Shown piece by piece: positions 9,876 to 18,874 of a stretch of 64,000 nt of DNA. Position 1 is the first letter of the stretch. Each line of letters begins with the position of its first letter. Origin of the DNA: Rhodobacterales bacterium RIFCSPHIGHO2_02_FULL_62_130 (GTDB lineage: Bacteria > Pseudomonadota > Alphaproteobacteria > Rhodobacterales > Rhodobacteraceae); contig MHZT01000048.1 of NCBI GenBank assembly GCA_001828855.1, forward strand, positions 186,001 through 250,000. The letters run 5' to 3'. The notes beneath the pieces are model-generated. The model searched no databases and was not told the DNA's origin. It was given only the letters and a program-made list of their open reading frames with translations. Both the position numbers and the translations under genes were made by a program.

Positions 9876-11891
9876 ATGAATGTTTTGCTTTCGGATTGGA
9901 CCGGCGAATTTGGCCTGCCGCCCTTCGCCGCGATTTCGGATGAGGATTTCGGACCGGCCTTTGAGGCGGCGCTGGCAGAGGCGCGGGCGAATATCGCGGT
10001 GATTGCAGGGGCGACGGAGGCACCGACCTTTGCCAATACCATCGAGGCGATGGAACTGGCCGAAGGGCTGCTCGACCGTGTGGCAGGGGTGTTCTACAAC
10101 CTTGCCGGAGCCGACAGCACCCCTGCGCGCGAGGCGTTGCAGCGCGATCTGGCCCCGAAGATGAGCGCGTTTTCATCCGAGGTCACCAACAACCGCGCGC
10201 TGTTTTCTCGGATTGAAACGCTGTGGCAGGGGCGCGATGGCTTGGGTCTGACGGCAGAACAAGCGCGGGTATTGCAGCTTTACCGGCAGATGTTCGTGCG
10301 ATCTGGCGCGCTGTTGGAGGGGGCTGCGGCGGAACGGCTGACGGCGGTGAAATCGCGACTGGCGGTGCTGGGGACGCAGTTCAGCCAAAATTTGCTTGCG
10401 GATGAACGGGCTTGGTTCATGCCGCTGGCCGAGGCTGATCTGGAGGGGCTGCCCGATTTCGTCGTGGCTTCCGCCCGTGCGGCGGGCGAGGAAAAGGGCG
10501 CGGGTGGGCCGGTGGTGACACTGTCGCGGTCGCTGATCGTGCCGTTCCTGCAATTCTCGCCCCGCCGTGCCTTGCGGCAAAAGGCCTATGAGGCGTGGGT
10601 GGCGCGCGGGGCCAATGGCGACGCCAATGACAACCGCGCCATTGCCGCCGAGATATTGGCGCTGCGCCATGAGCGGGCGCAGGCCTTGGGCTATGCCAGC
10701 TTTGCCGATTACAAGCTGGAGCCAGAGATGGCGAAAACCCCCGCCGCCGTGCGCGATCTGCTGCAACGAGTGTGGACGCCTGCCAAGGCCAAGGCTATGG
10801 CCGATGCCGCCATTCTGGAGGCGCGTCTGCATGCCGATGGCATCGCAGGGCCGTTGGAGCCGTGGGACTGGCGCTATTATTCCGAACAGCGCCGCGTGGC
10901 CGAACATGATCTGGATGAGTCCGTCCTGAAACCCTATCTGGGGCTGGAGGCGATGCTGGCTGCCTGCTTCGATTGCGCCAACCGCCTGTTCGGGCTGGAG
11001 TTTCGCCCGCTGGACACGCCGCTTTACCACCCCGACGCCCGCGCTTGGGAGGTGAGCCGCGCAGGCCAGCATATCGCGGTGTTCATAGGCGACTACTTTG
11101 CGCGCGGGTCGAAACGCTCGGGAGCGTGGTGTTCTGCGATGCGGTCCCAGCGCAAGCTGGGCGGCGAGGTGCGGCCCATCGTGGTGAATATCTGCAACTT
11201 TGCCAAAGGCGATCCGGCGCTGCTGTCCTATGACGATGCGCGCACGCTGTTCCATGAATTCGGCCATGCGCTGCACCAGATGCTGTCGGATGTGACCTAC
11301 GGGTTCATTTCCGGCACCTCGGTCGCGCGGGATTTCGTCGAACTGCCCAGTCAGCTATATGAACACTGGCTGGAAGTGCCAGAGGTGCTGGAGAAACACG
11401 CGCGGCATTGGCAGACGGGGGCACCGATGCCTGCCGATATGTTGCAGCGGTTGCTGGCGGCTGGGACTTACGATCAGGGCTTTGCGACGGTGGAATTCCT
11501 GTCCTCGGCCTTTGTCGATCTGGCGTTCCACGAGGGCACGCCGCCCGCCGATCCGATGCAGAAGCAGGCCGAAGTGCTGGAGGGCTTGGGCATGCCCCGT
11601 GCGATCCGCATGCGCCACGCGACGCCGCATTTCGCGCATGTGTTCTCGGGAGACGGTTATTCCAGCGGCTACTACAGCTATATGTGGTCCGAGGTGATGG
11701 ATGCCGATGCCTTTGCCGCGTTTGAGGAGGCGGGTGATGCCTTTGATCCGGCTGTGGCGCAGCGGTTGGAGAGGTTTATCCTGTCGGCAGGCGGATCAGA
11801 AGAGCCCGATGCGCTTTACACCAAATTCCGGGGCAAGATGCCGGGGGTAGAGCCTTTGCTGAAAGGGCGGGGCTTGTTGGACGTGGCGTAA
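9876..11891 (+). CDS. M3 family metallopeptidase (oligopeptidase A / Dcp type)
   Basis: HEFGHALHQM zinc motif; AAGGAG upstream of ATG 9876. Confidence 0.93.
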   Translation: MNVLLSDWTGEFGLPPFAAISDEDFGPAFEAALAEARANIAVIAGATEAPTFANTIEAMELAEGLLDRVAGVFYNLAGADSTPAREALQRDLAPKMSAFSSEVTNNRALFSRIETLWQGRDGLGLTAEQARVLQLYRQMFVRSGALLEGAAAERLTAVKSRLAVLGTQFSQNLLADERAWFMPLAEADLEGLPDFVVASARAAGEEKGAGGPVVTLSRSLIVPFLQFSPRRALRQKAYEAWVARGANGDANDNRAIAAEILALRHERAQALGYASFADYKLEPEMAKTPAAVRDLLQRVWTPAKAKAMADAAILEARLHADGIAGPLEPWDWRYYSEQRRVAEHDLDESVLKPYLGLEAMLAACFDCANRLFGLEFRPLDTPLYHPDARAWEVSRAGQHIAVFIGDYFARGSKRSGAWCSAMRSQRKLGGEVRPIVVNICNFAKGDPALLSYDDARTLFHEFGHALHQMLSDVTYGFISGTSVARDFVELPSQLYEHWLEVPEVLEKHARHWQTGAPMPADMLQRLLAAGTYDQGFATVEFLSSAFVDLAFHEGTPPADPMQKQAEVLEGLGMPRAIRMRHATPHFAHVFSGDGYSSGYYSYMWSEVMDADAFAAFEEAGDAFDPAVAQRLERFILSAGGSEEPDALYTKFRGKMPGVEPLLKGRGLLDVA

Positions 11892-11892
11892 A

Positions 11893-11972
11893 GGCGGGGG
11901 CTAGCCCCCTAGTCTGTGTTTTCTGAAAGAAAACACAGACTCCCCCCCCAGAGTATTTGGGCCAAGATGAAA
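11893..11972 (+). repeat. Box repeat E3, full composite A-B-C (subtype a)
   Basis: GGCGGGGGCTAGCCCCCT / hairpin / CCCCCCCAGAGTATTTGGGCCAAGATGAA. Confidence 0.88.
11911..11941. terminator. Perfect hairpin after the M3 peptidase (module B of repeat E3)
   Basis: AGTCTGTGTTTTCT GAA AGAAAACACAGACT. Confidence 0.6.
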
Positions 11973-11975
11973 CCG

Positions 11976-12941
11976 TCAGGGGCGCAGGTTTCTGGGCGGG
12001 TGGCCAAAGGCGGTGCGGAAGGCGCGTGACAGGGTTGAGGGGGAGGAGAATCCGCAGCGCAGCGCCACCTCGGCCAAGGGGTGGCGCGTGTCGGTGATCA
12101 TCCGGCGTGCGGCGGCAAGGCGCAGGGACAGGGCGTAGGCGGCAGGTGTCAGGCCAAGATTCTCGCGGAAGATTTGCTCCAGACGGCGGCGGGACAGACC
12201 CAAGGTAGCGGCGATTTCGGCGCTGGTTTCGGGGGTATCAAGGCGGGATTCCATCCGTGCGATGGCGGCGGCCACGCGCGGATCAAGGCGCGGGTCGGGT
12301 TTGGCGGGGCTGACCTGCGGCTCATTGCCGTCGCGGGCGGTGGTGATGAAGCTGGCCGCGACTTGCAGCGCCAGCGCCGCCCCGTGCCGTGCGCGGATCA
12401 GGTGCAGCATCAGATCGGCGGCGGGGGCGGCCCCGCCTGCGGTAAAGCGCGCGCGGTCGATCACAAAGCGGTCGGGCACCACATCAACTGCGGGGTGGGC
12501 GGAGGCGAAATCCTCGTGATCCTCCCAATGCACGGTGGCGCGGTGGCCGTTCAGCAGGCCCGCCCGCGCCAGCACCCAAGCGCCTGCATCAATCCCGCCG
12601 ATGGCGGCAAAGCGCGGGGCCATGCGGGCCAGATCGCGGATCAGGGGGGCGGTGGCCATCTCGGACTGGCGAAAGCCCGCGATCACGATCAGCGCCTCGG
12701 CCCCTTCGGCAGCGGACAGCGGGCCATCGGAGGGCAGCGAAATCCCGCAGGTCAGTGGCACCGCGCGCCCGTCGGGTGACACCACACGCCAGCGGTAAAT
12801 ATCCGCGCCAAGGTGGCGGTTGGCGGCGCGCAAAGGGTCCAGCGTCGAGGCGACCTCAAGGATCGAGGCCTGTGGCAGCACCAGCAGGGCGAGGGTTAGC
12901 GGTTGCCGCGATGCAGCGAAGATCGTTGCGCTTTTTGCCAT
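11976..12941 (-). CDS. GlxA/CdhR-type transcriptional regulator (DJ-1/PfpI-like domain plus AraC HTH)
   Basis: MAKSATIFAASRQPLTLALLVLPQASILEVASTLDPLRAAN; C-terminal AraC HTH LSRRRLEQIFRENLG, LAEVALRCGFSSPSTLSRAFRTAFG; divergent from the carnitine operon. Confidence 0.87.
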   Translation of the reverse strand: MAKSATIFAASRQPLTLALLVLPQASILEVASTLDPLRAANRHLGADIYRWRVVSPDGRAVPLTCGISLPSDGPLSAAEGAEALIVIAGFRQSEMATAPLIRDLARMAPRFAAIGGIDAGAWVLARAGLLNGHRATVHWEDHEDFASAHPAVDVVPDRFVIDRARFTAGGAAPAADLMLHLIRARHGAALALQVAASFITTARDGNEPQVSPAKPDPRLDPRVAAAIARMESRLDTPETSAEIAATLGLSRRRLEQIFRENLGLTPAAYALSLRLAAARRMITDTRHPLAEVALRCGFSSPSTLSRAFRTAFGHPPRNLRP

Positions 12942-13014
12942 GAATATTGCGTATATCGTCAAGCGTAAGCGCGCAAGCCCGCTATGCTGCGCGCAACCAC
13001 TCAGGAGGATTCCC

Positions 13015-13929
13015 ATGCCCTTGGCCATGAACCGCGAAGTTTTCATCACCTGTGCCGTCACCGGATCGGGCGGCACGCAGGACCGCAGCCCGCATGTGCC
13101 GCGCAGCCCCGAGCAGATTGCGAAATCGGCCATCGATGCCGCCAAGGCCGGTGCCGCCGTGGTGCATTGCCATGTGCGCGACCCCGAAACCGGCAAACCC
13201 AGCCGCGATGGCCGCCTTTACCGCGAAGTGACCGAGCGTATCCGTGACTCCGGCACCGATGTGGTGCTGAACCTGACGGCGGGGATGGGTGGCGACATCT
13301 ACTTCGAAGGCTCCGAGGATATGGGCCGCATGGGTCCGCGCTCGGACATGGCGGGGGCGACCGAACGGGTGGCACATGTCGTCGAATGCCGCCCCGAGAT
13401 CTGCACGCTTGATTGCGGCACGATGAACTTCAACGAGGCCGACTATGTGATGGTCAACACCCCCGGCATGTTGCGCGATATGGCGCGGCGGATGACGGCC
13501 GCGGGTGTGCGGATCGAGATCGAGGCCTTTGACACCGGCCATCTGTGGCTGGCGAAAGAACTGGCGAAAGAAGGCGTGATCCCCGCGCCGACCTTGGTGC
13601 AGTTGTGTATGGGCGTGCCGTGGGGCGCGCCGGATGATCTGAACACCTTCATGGCGATGGTCAATAATGTGCCTGCCGACTGGCATTGGTCGGCATTTTC
13701 CATCGGCCGCAACCAGATGCCCTATGTGGCGGCTTCTGTGCTGGCCGGTGGCAACGTTCGCGTCGGGCTGGAGGACAACCTGTGGCTGGACAAGGGCGTT
13801 CTGGCCACCAACGCGCAGCTTGTCGAACGCGCAGCCAGCATCATCGAAAACCTTGGCGCGCGGGTGATCACCCCTGCCGAGGTGCGGGCCAAACTGAAAC
13901 TTGAAAAGCGGGCACCGCTGGGGAAATGA
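13015..13929 (+). CDS. BKACE family beta-keto acid cleavage enzyme (3-dehydrocarnitine cleavage predicted)
   Basis: REVFITCAVTGSGGTQDRSPHVPRSPEQIA, HCHVRDPETGKPSRD, LNLTAGMGG; AGGAGG RBS. Confidence 0.9.
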   Translation: MPLAMNREVFITCAVTGSGGTQDRSPHVPRSPEQIAKSAIDAAKAGAAVVHCHVRDPETGKPSRDGRLYREVTERIRDSGTDVVLNLTAGMGGDIYFEGSEDMGRMGPRSDMAGATERVAHVVECRPEICTLDCGTMNFNEADYVMVNTPGMLRDMARRMTAAGVRIEIEAFDTGHLWLAKELAKEGVIPAPTLVQLCMGVPWGAPDDLNTFMAMVNNVPADWHWSAFSIGRNQMPYVAASVLAGGNVRVGLEDNLWLDKGVLATNAQLVERAASIIENLGARVITPAEVRAKLKLEKRAPLGK

Positions 13930-15398
13930 GCATGACACGCAAGGCAGCAATCATTGGCGGCGGGGTTATCGGCGGCGGTTGGGCGGCACGTTTCCTGCTG
14001 AACGGCTGGAACGTCTCGGTCTTCGACCCCGACCCGCAGGCCGAGCGCAAGATCAGCGAAGTGCTGGCCAACGCCCGCGCCGCGCTTCCCGCGCTTAGTG
14101 ATATTCCGATGCCGAAGGAGGGCGCGCTCTCCTTCGCGCAGACGATTACAGAGGCCGTGGAAGGCGCGCATTACATTCAGGAATCCGTGTCCGAGCGGCT
14201 GGATCTGAAGCATCGCGTCTTTGCACAAATCCAACAATCGGCAGAACTTGGCACGCCGATTGGATCTTCGACCAGCGGGTTCAAGCCGTCCGAATTGCAG
14301 GAAGGTGCCGCCAATCCGGCGGTGATTTTCGTGGCTCACCCGTTCAACCCCGTCTACCTCTTGCCGCTGGCCGAGGTAGTGCCGTCCGCGAAATCCGACG
14401 CAGGCGTGATCGAGAACGCCAAGCAGATCCTGCGCGAGATCGGCATGTTCCCGCTGCATGTCCGCAAGGAAATCGACGCCCATATCGCCGACCGTTTCCT
14501 TGAGGCCGTCTGGCGTGAAGCGCTTTGGCTGGTGAAAGACGGTGTCGCCACCACCGAGGAAATCGACGAGGCGATCCGCATGGGTTTCGGCCTGCGCTGG
14601 GGCCAGATGGGCCTGTTTGAAACCTACCGCGTCGCGGGCGGCGAGGCGGGCATGAAGCATTTCATGGCGCAATTCGGCCCCTGCCTGACGTGGCCCTGGA
14701 CCAAGCTGATGGACGTGCCGGAATTCAACGACGAGTTGGTGGACCTGATTGCAGGCCAGTCCGACGCGCAATCCGGCCACCATACGATCCGCGAACTAGA
14801 GCGTATCCGTGACAGCAACCTGATCGGTTTCCTGCGCGCGCTGAAGGATCGCAACTGGGGCGCGGGCAAGGTGTTGCGCGAACATGACGACCGCCGCCGC
14901 ACCGCCTTCCACGAGGAAGGCCGTGGGGCAGAAGGCGCGCCAATGGTCATGGCGCAGATGCAGGTGCTGCCCGGCTGGATCGACTATAACGGCCACATGA
15001 CCGAAAGCCGCTATCTGTTTGCGGCCTCGGAAACCTGCGATGCCTTCTTGCGGCTGATCGGGGCGGATATGGATTATGTGAAGGGCGGCCACAGCTATTA
15101 CACCGCTGAAAACCACATCATGCATCTGGATGAGGCAAAGCTGGGCGACCGTCTGATCGGCACGCTGCAAGTGCTGGCGGCGGATGAAAAGCGCCTGCAT
15201 CTGTTCATTCGCATCCTGAAAGACGGCGAACCTGTGGCGACCATCGAACAGATGCTGCTGCATGTCGATATGGCCAAGGGCAAGACCTGCACCGCCGCCC
15301 AATCCGTGCTCGACCGCCTGATGCCCATCGCCGCCGCCCATGCAGGTCTGCCGCGCCCCGAGGCCGCTGGCCGCTACGTCGGTCAAAGGAAAGCCTGA
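13926..15398 (+). CDS. L-carnitine dehydrogenase fused to a C-terminal hot-dog thioesterase
   Basis: AAIIGGGVIGGGWAARFLLNGWNV Rossmann; HPFNPVYLLPLAEVVPS; C-terminal MQVLPGWIDYNGHMTESRYLFAASET thioesterase; ATGA overlap with the BKACE gene. Confidence 0.9.
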   Translation: MSMTRKAAIIGGGVIGGGWAARFLLNGWNVSVFDPDPQAERKISEVLANARAALPALSDIPMPKEGALSFAQTITEAVEGAHYIQESVSERLDLKHRVFAQIQQSAELGTPIGSSTSGFKPSELQEGAANPAVIFVAHPFNPVYLLPLAEVVPSAKSDAGVIENAKQILREIGMFPLHVRKEIDAHIADRFLEAVWREALWLVKDGVATTEEIDEAIRMGFGLRWGQMGLFETYRVAGGEAGMKHFMAQFGPCLTWPWTKLMDVPEFNDELVDLIAGQSDAQSGHHTIRELERIRDSNLIGFLRALKDRNWGAGKVLREHDDRRRTAFHEEGRGAEGAPMVMAQMQVLPGWIDYNGHMTESRYLFAASETCDAFLRLIGADMDYVKGGHSYYTAENHIMHLDEAKLGDRLIGTLQVLAADEKRLHLFIRILKDGEPVATIEQMLLHVDMAKGKTCTAAQSVLDRLMPIAAAHAGLPRPEAAGRYVGQRKA

Positions 15399-15401
15399 GC
15401 C

Positions 15402-16565
15402 ATGCACTTTGGACTGTCCGAAGAACAGCAGATGATCGTCGACACCACCCGCGCCTTTGTCGAGAACGAGTTGTTCCCGCATGAGGCCGAGGTGGAACGC
15501 ACCGGCGTCCTGCGCCGCGAGTTGCTGAAGGAAATCTCGCAAAAGGCTGTGGCGGCAGGGCTTTATGCCGCCAACATGCCCGAAGACGTGGGTGGCGCGG
15601 GGCTGGATACGCTGACTTGGCTGCTTTACGAAAAGGAACTGGGCAAGGCCAATTACGCGCTGCACTGGAACTGCGTGGCGCGGCCTTCGAACATCCTGTT
15701 GGCCTGCACGCCGGAACAGCGCGAGCAATACCTGTTCCCCTGCATCCGCGCCGAAAAGCACGATTGCCAAGCCATGACCGAACCCGGATCGGGGTCTGAC
15801 CTGCGCTCGATGAAGGCTTTCGCGCGGGCGGATGGCGATGATTTCATCCTGAACGGCACCAAGCATTTCATCAGCCACGCCGATGTCGCCGATTTCGCCA
15901 TCGTCTGGGTGGCCACCGGCGAAGAAGACACCCCACGCGGCCCGAAAAAGCTGATCACGGCCTTTCTGGTCGATAAAGGCACGCCGGGCTTCACTGTCCG
16001 CGACGGCTATCGCAACGTCAGCCACCGCGGCTATAACAACATGATCCTCGAATTTGACGATTGCCGGCTGAACAAGCGGCAGGTGCTGGGCGAGGTTCAC
16101 AAGGGTTTTGAAGTGGCGGGCAAATGGCTGGGCGCCACCCGCCTGCAAGTCGCCTCCACTTGCCTTGGCCGTGCGGAACGTGCGCTTGGCCACGCGATTT
16201 CCTACGCTGCGGAGCGCAAGCAATTCGGCCAGCAGATCGGTAAATTCCAAGGCATCAGCTTCAAGCTTGCCGATATGGCCATGGAATTGAAGGCCGCCGA
16301 ATTGCTGACGCGCGAGGCCGCTTGGAAATACGACCAAGGCAGCGTGACCGAAGCCGATATGTCGATGGCGAAACTGAAAGCGACAGAAGTTCTGGCCATG
16401 ATCGCGGACGAGGCGATCCAGATTCACGGCGGCATGGGCCTGATGGACGAGTTGCCGCTGGAACGCATCTGGCGCGACGCGCGGGTGGAACGCATCTGGG
16501 AAGGCACCTCGGAAATCCAGCGCCATATCATCAGCCGCGAGTTACTCCGCCCCTTGGGCGCATGA
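15402..16565 (+). CDS. Acyl-CoA dehydrogenase family protein (CaiA / gamma-butyrobetainyl-CoA dehydrogenase candidate)
   Basis: AMTEPGSGSDLRSMKAFA, YAAERKQFGQQIGKFQGISFKLADMA, QIHGGMGLMDELPLERIWRDARVERIWEGTSEIQ. Confidence 0.92.
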   Translation: MHFGLSEEQQMIVDTTRAFVENELFPHEAEVERTGVLRRELLKEISQKAVAAGLYAANMPEDVGGAGLDTLTWLLYEKELGKANYALHWNCVARPSNILLACTPEQREQYLFPCIRAEKHDCQAMTEPGSGSDLRSMKAFARADGDDFILNGTKHFISHADVADFAIVWVATGEEDTPRGPKKLITAFLVDKGTPGFTVRDGYRNVSHRGYNNMILEFDDCRLNKRQVLGEVHKGFEVAGKWLGATRLQVASTCLGRAERALGHAISYAAERKQFGQQIGKFQGISFKLADMAMELKAAELLTREAAWKYDQGSVTEADMSMAKLKATEVLAMIADEAIQIHGGMGLMDELPLERIWRDARVERIWEGTSEIQRHIISRELLRPLGA

Positions 16566-16573
16566 CGCAGGCA

Positions 16574-16652
16574 GCGGGGGTTTCACACCCCCGGCTTGAT
16601 TTCCCCTAGGGGAAATCAAGCTCCCCCGTGGGATATTTAGGAACAGATGAAG
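16574..16652 (+). repeat. Box repeat E4, full composite (subtype c)
   Basis: CGGGGGTTTCACACCCCCG / GCTTGATTTCCCCTAGGGGAAATCAAGC / TCCCCCGTGGGATATTTAGGAACAGATGAAGG. Confidence 0.88.
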
Positions 16653-16771
16653 GTAACGGGATGTTAATCATTCGATTCCATAACGGATCTACCGAACAGG
16701 GGGGGACCCCGATGACGGTAACAGGTGAAGATTCCCTGCCTCGTTCGATCGGGGCAGGGCGTCTTGCCAGC

Positions 16772-16859
16772 CATTTCATCTGTTCTCAAATATCCTCGGG
16801 GAAGCCTGAATTTTCCCTTGGGAAAATTCGGGCGCGGGGGTGGAAAACCCCCGGAGCTG
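16772..16859 (-). repeat. Box repeat E5, full composite (subtype c)
   Basis: Minus strand: CCGGGGGTTTTCCACCCCCG / GAATTTTCCCAAGGGAAAATTC / CTTCCCCGAGGATATTTGAGAACAGATGAAA. Confidence 0.88.
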
Positions 16860-16881
16860 CCCAAGCGCGCGGAGGTCGGGG

Positions 16882-18873
16882 ATGAAAGACCTGAACCGCC
16901 TGCTACGCCCGAAATCCATCGCCGTTCTGGGCGCGGGCTGGGCGCTGAACGTGATCGAGCAGTGCCGCAAGATGGGCTTCACCGGCCCGATCTGGCCCGT
17001 GCATCCGACCAAGGCCGAGATCGGCGGGTTGCGGGCCTATCCGTCGCTTGCCGATCTGCCCCATGCCCCCGATGCGACCTTCATCGGCGTGAACCGCTTT
17101 GCCACCATCGACGTGGTGGCAGAACTGGCTGCAATGGGGGCGGGCGGGGCGATCTGTTTTGCCTCGGGCTGGACCGAAGCCGGAGAGCCGGAGTTGCAGG
17201 CCAAACTGGTCGCAGCCGCGGGTGACATGCCGATCCTTGGTCCGAACTGCTATGGCGTGATCAACTATCTGGACGGCGCGCTCTTGTGGCCCGATCAGCA
17301 TGGCGGGGTGCCGGTGCAAAAGGGCGTGGCGCTGGTCAGCCAATCCTCGAACATCGTGATCAATCTGGGGATGCAGAAACGCGCGCTGCCGGTGGCCTAT
17401 GTCGCCTGTCTGGGCAATGCCGCCGTTGTGGGCTTGGCCGATCTGGCGGGCGCGCTGCTGGATGATCCACGCGTCACCGCCCTTGGCATGTATATCGAAG
17501 GCATCGACGACGCCCCTGCCTTTGCCGCGCTGGCCGAGCGCGCACGCGCCATGGGCAAGGGCGTGGTCTGCATCAAATCCGGCAAGACCGAGCTGTCGCG
17601 CACCGCCGCCGCCTCGCATACCGCGTCTTTGGCAGGCGGCGGCGCGGCCTCATCCGCCTTCCTGCGCCAGATCGGTGTGGCCGAGGTGAACACGCCATCC
17701 GAACTGATCGAGACGCTGAAGATCTTCCACACCCACGGCCCCCAGATTGGTGCCCGCCTGTGCAGCCTGTCCTGCTCTGGCGGAGAGGCGGGTCTGGTGG
17801 CCGATCTGGCCGCACCCTTTGGTATCGACTTCCCGCCAGTGCCAGTGGATGTTAAAACCCGACTGAACGAAATCCTCGGATCGATCGTCACGGTGGCCAA
17901 CCCGCTGGATTATCACACCTTTATCTGGGGAGACGGGCCTCGCACGACGGATGTGTTTACAACCATGCTGTCGGGCTATGACGCGGGTATCTACATCATC
18001 GACCCGCCCCGCAATGACCGCTGCGATCCGTCTGGCTATCAGCCTGCGCTGGATGCCATTGTCGCGGCCCAAGCCAGCACCGGCAAGCCCGCCTTCCCAG
18101 TAGCCTCGATGCCCGAGAATTTCGACGAAGCCTATGCCCTGCGCCTGATGGATCAGGGCGTGGTCACGCTGATGGGGCTGGAAACCGCGTTGGCGGCGAT
18201 CAAGGCGGCACAGACTGCGCCCGCGCAACTTGGCTGGCGTCCGGCTGCGGCGATTGCCCCGCGCGACAACCATATGCTGACCGAGGCCGAGGGCAAATCC
18301 TTGCTTGCATCGGCGGGCGTACTGGTTCCGCGTGCGGTCACGGGGGCGACATTGGCCGAAGTCACCGCGAAATCCGCCGATTTGACCGCTCCCCTCGCCC
18401 TCAAAGGTCTAGGTTTCGCCCATAAAACCGAAGCCGGTGCCGTGCGCCTTGGCCTGACCACTCTGGAAGGTCAGCCCGAAATGGCGGGTGCCACCGGTTA
18501 TCTGGCCGAAGAAATGGTCACGGGCGCGGTTGGGGAAATCCTGCTGGGCCTGCGACGCGATCCGGTCTACGGCATCAGCCTGACGGTTGGCATGGGCGGT
18601 GTTACGGCCGAGGTTCTGGCCGATACCGTCACCCTGATCCTGCCTGCGACCGCCGCAGCAATTCTGGATGCGATGCGCGGCCTGCGGCTTTGGCCGCTGC
18701 TGGACGGGTATCGCGGGCGGGCCAAGGCCGACATGGCGGCGGTGGCGGCGATTGCTGTGCAGTTGGGCGATCTGATGCTGGCCGACGGCAGCCTTGAAGA
18801 AATCGAAATCAACCCGATCCTCGTGCGGCCCCAAGGGGCTGTCGCGGTCGATGCTCTTATCAGAAAGGCTTAA
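16882..18873 (+). CDS. Acyl-CoA synthetase, NDP-forming type (CoA-binding, ligase-CoA and ATP-grasp domains)
   Basis: LLRPKSIAVLGAG, GPNCYGVINYLDG, SQSSNIVINLGMQKR, SHTASLAGGGAASSAFLRQIGV, LADGSLEEIEINPILVRPQGAVAVDALI. Confidence 0.9.
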   Translation: MKDLNRLLRPKSIAVLGAGWALNVIEQCRKMGFTGPIWPVHPTKAEIGGLRAYPSLADLPHAPDATFIGVNRFATIDVVAELAAMGAGGAICFASGWTEAGEPELQAKLVAAAGDMPILGPNCYGVINYLDGALLWPDQHGGVPVQKGVALVSQSSNIVINLGMQKRALPVAYVACLGNAAVVGLADLAGALLDDPRVTALGMYIEGIDDAPAFAALAERARAMGKGVVCIKSGKTELSRTAAASHTASLAGGGAASSAFLRQIGVAEVNTPSELIETLKIFHTHGPQIGARLCSLSCSGGEAGLVADLAAPFGIDFPPVPVDVKTRLNEILGSIVTVANPLDYHTFIWGDGPRTTDVFTTMLSGYDAGIYIIDPPRNDRCDPSGYQPALDAIVAAQASTGKPAFPVASMPENFDEAYALRLMDQGVVTLMGLETALAAIKAAQTAPAQLGWRPAAAIAPRDNHMLTEAEGKSLLASAGVLVPRAVTGATLAEVTAKSADLTAPLALKGLGFAHKTEAGAVRLGLTTLEGQPEMAGATGYLAEEMVTGAVGEILLGLRRDPVYGISLTVGMGGVTAEVLADTVTLILPATAAAILDAMRGLRLWPLLDGYRGRAKADMAAVAAIAVQLGDLMLADGSLEEIEINPILVRPQGAVAVDALIRKA

Positions 18874-18874
18874 T

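Noticed and set aside
14796-16526. 576 aa minus-strand ORF (also 25575-27269, 42650-44353, 61873-63567, 59231-60421)
   Set aside because: All are complementary-strand shadows of confident genes; low-complexity R/G/H/Q-rich translations.
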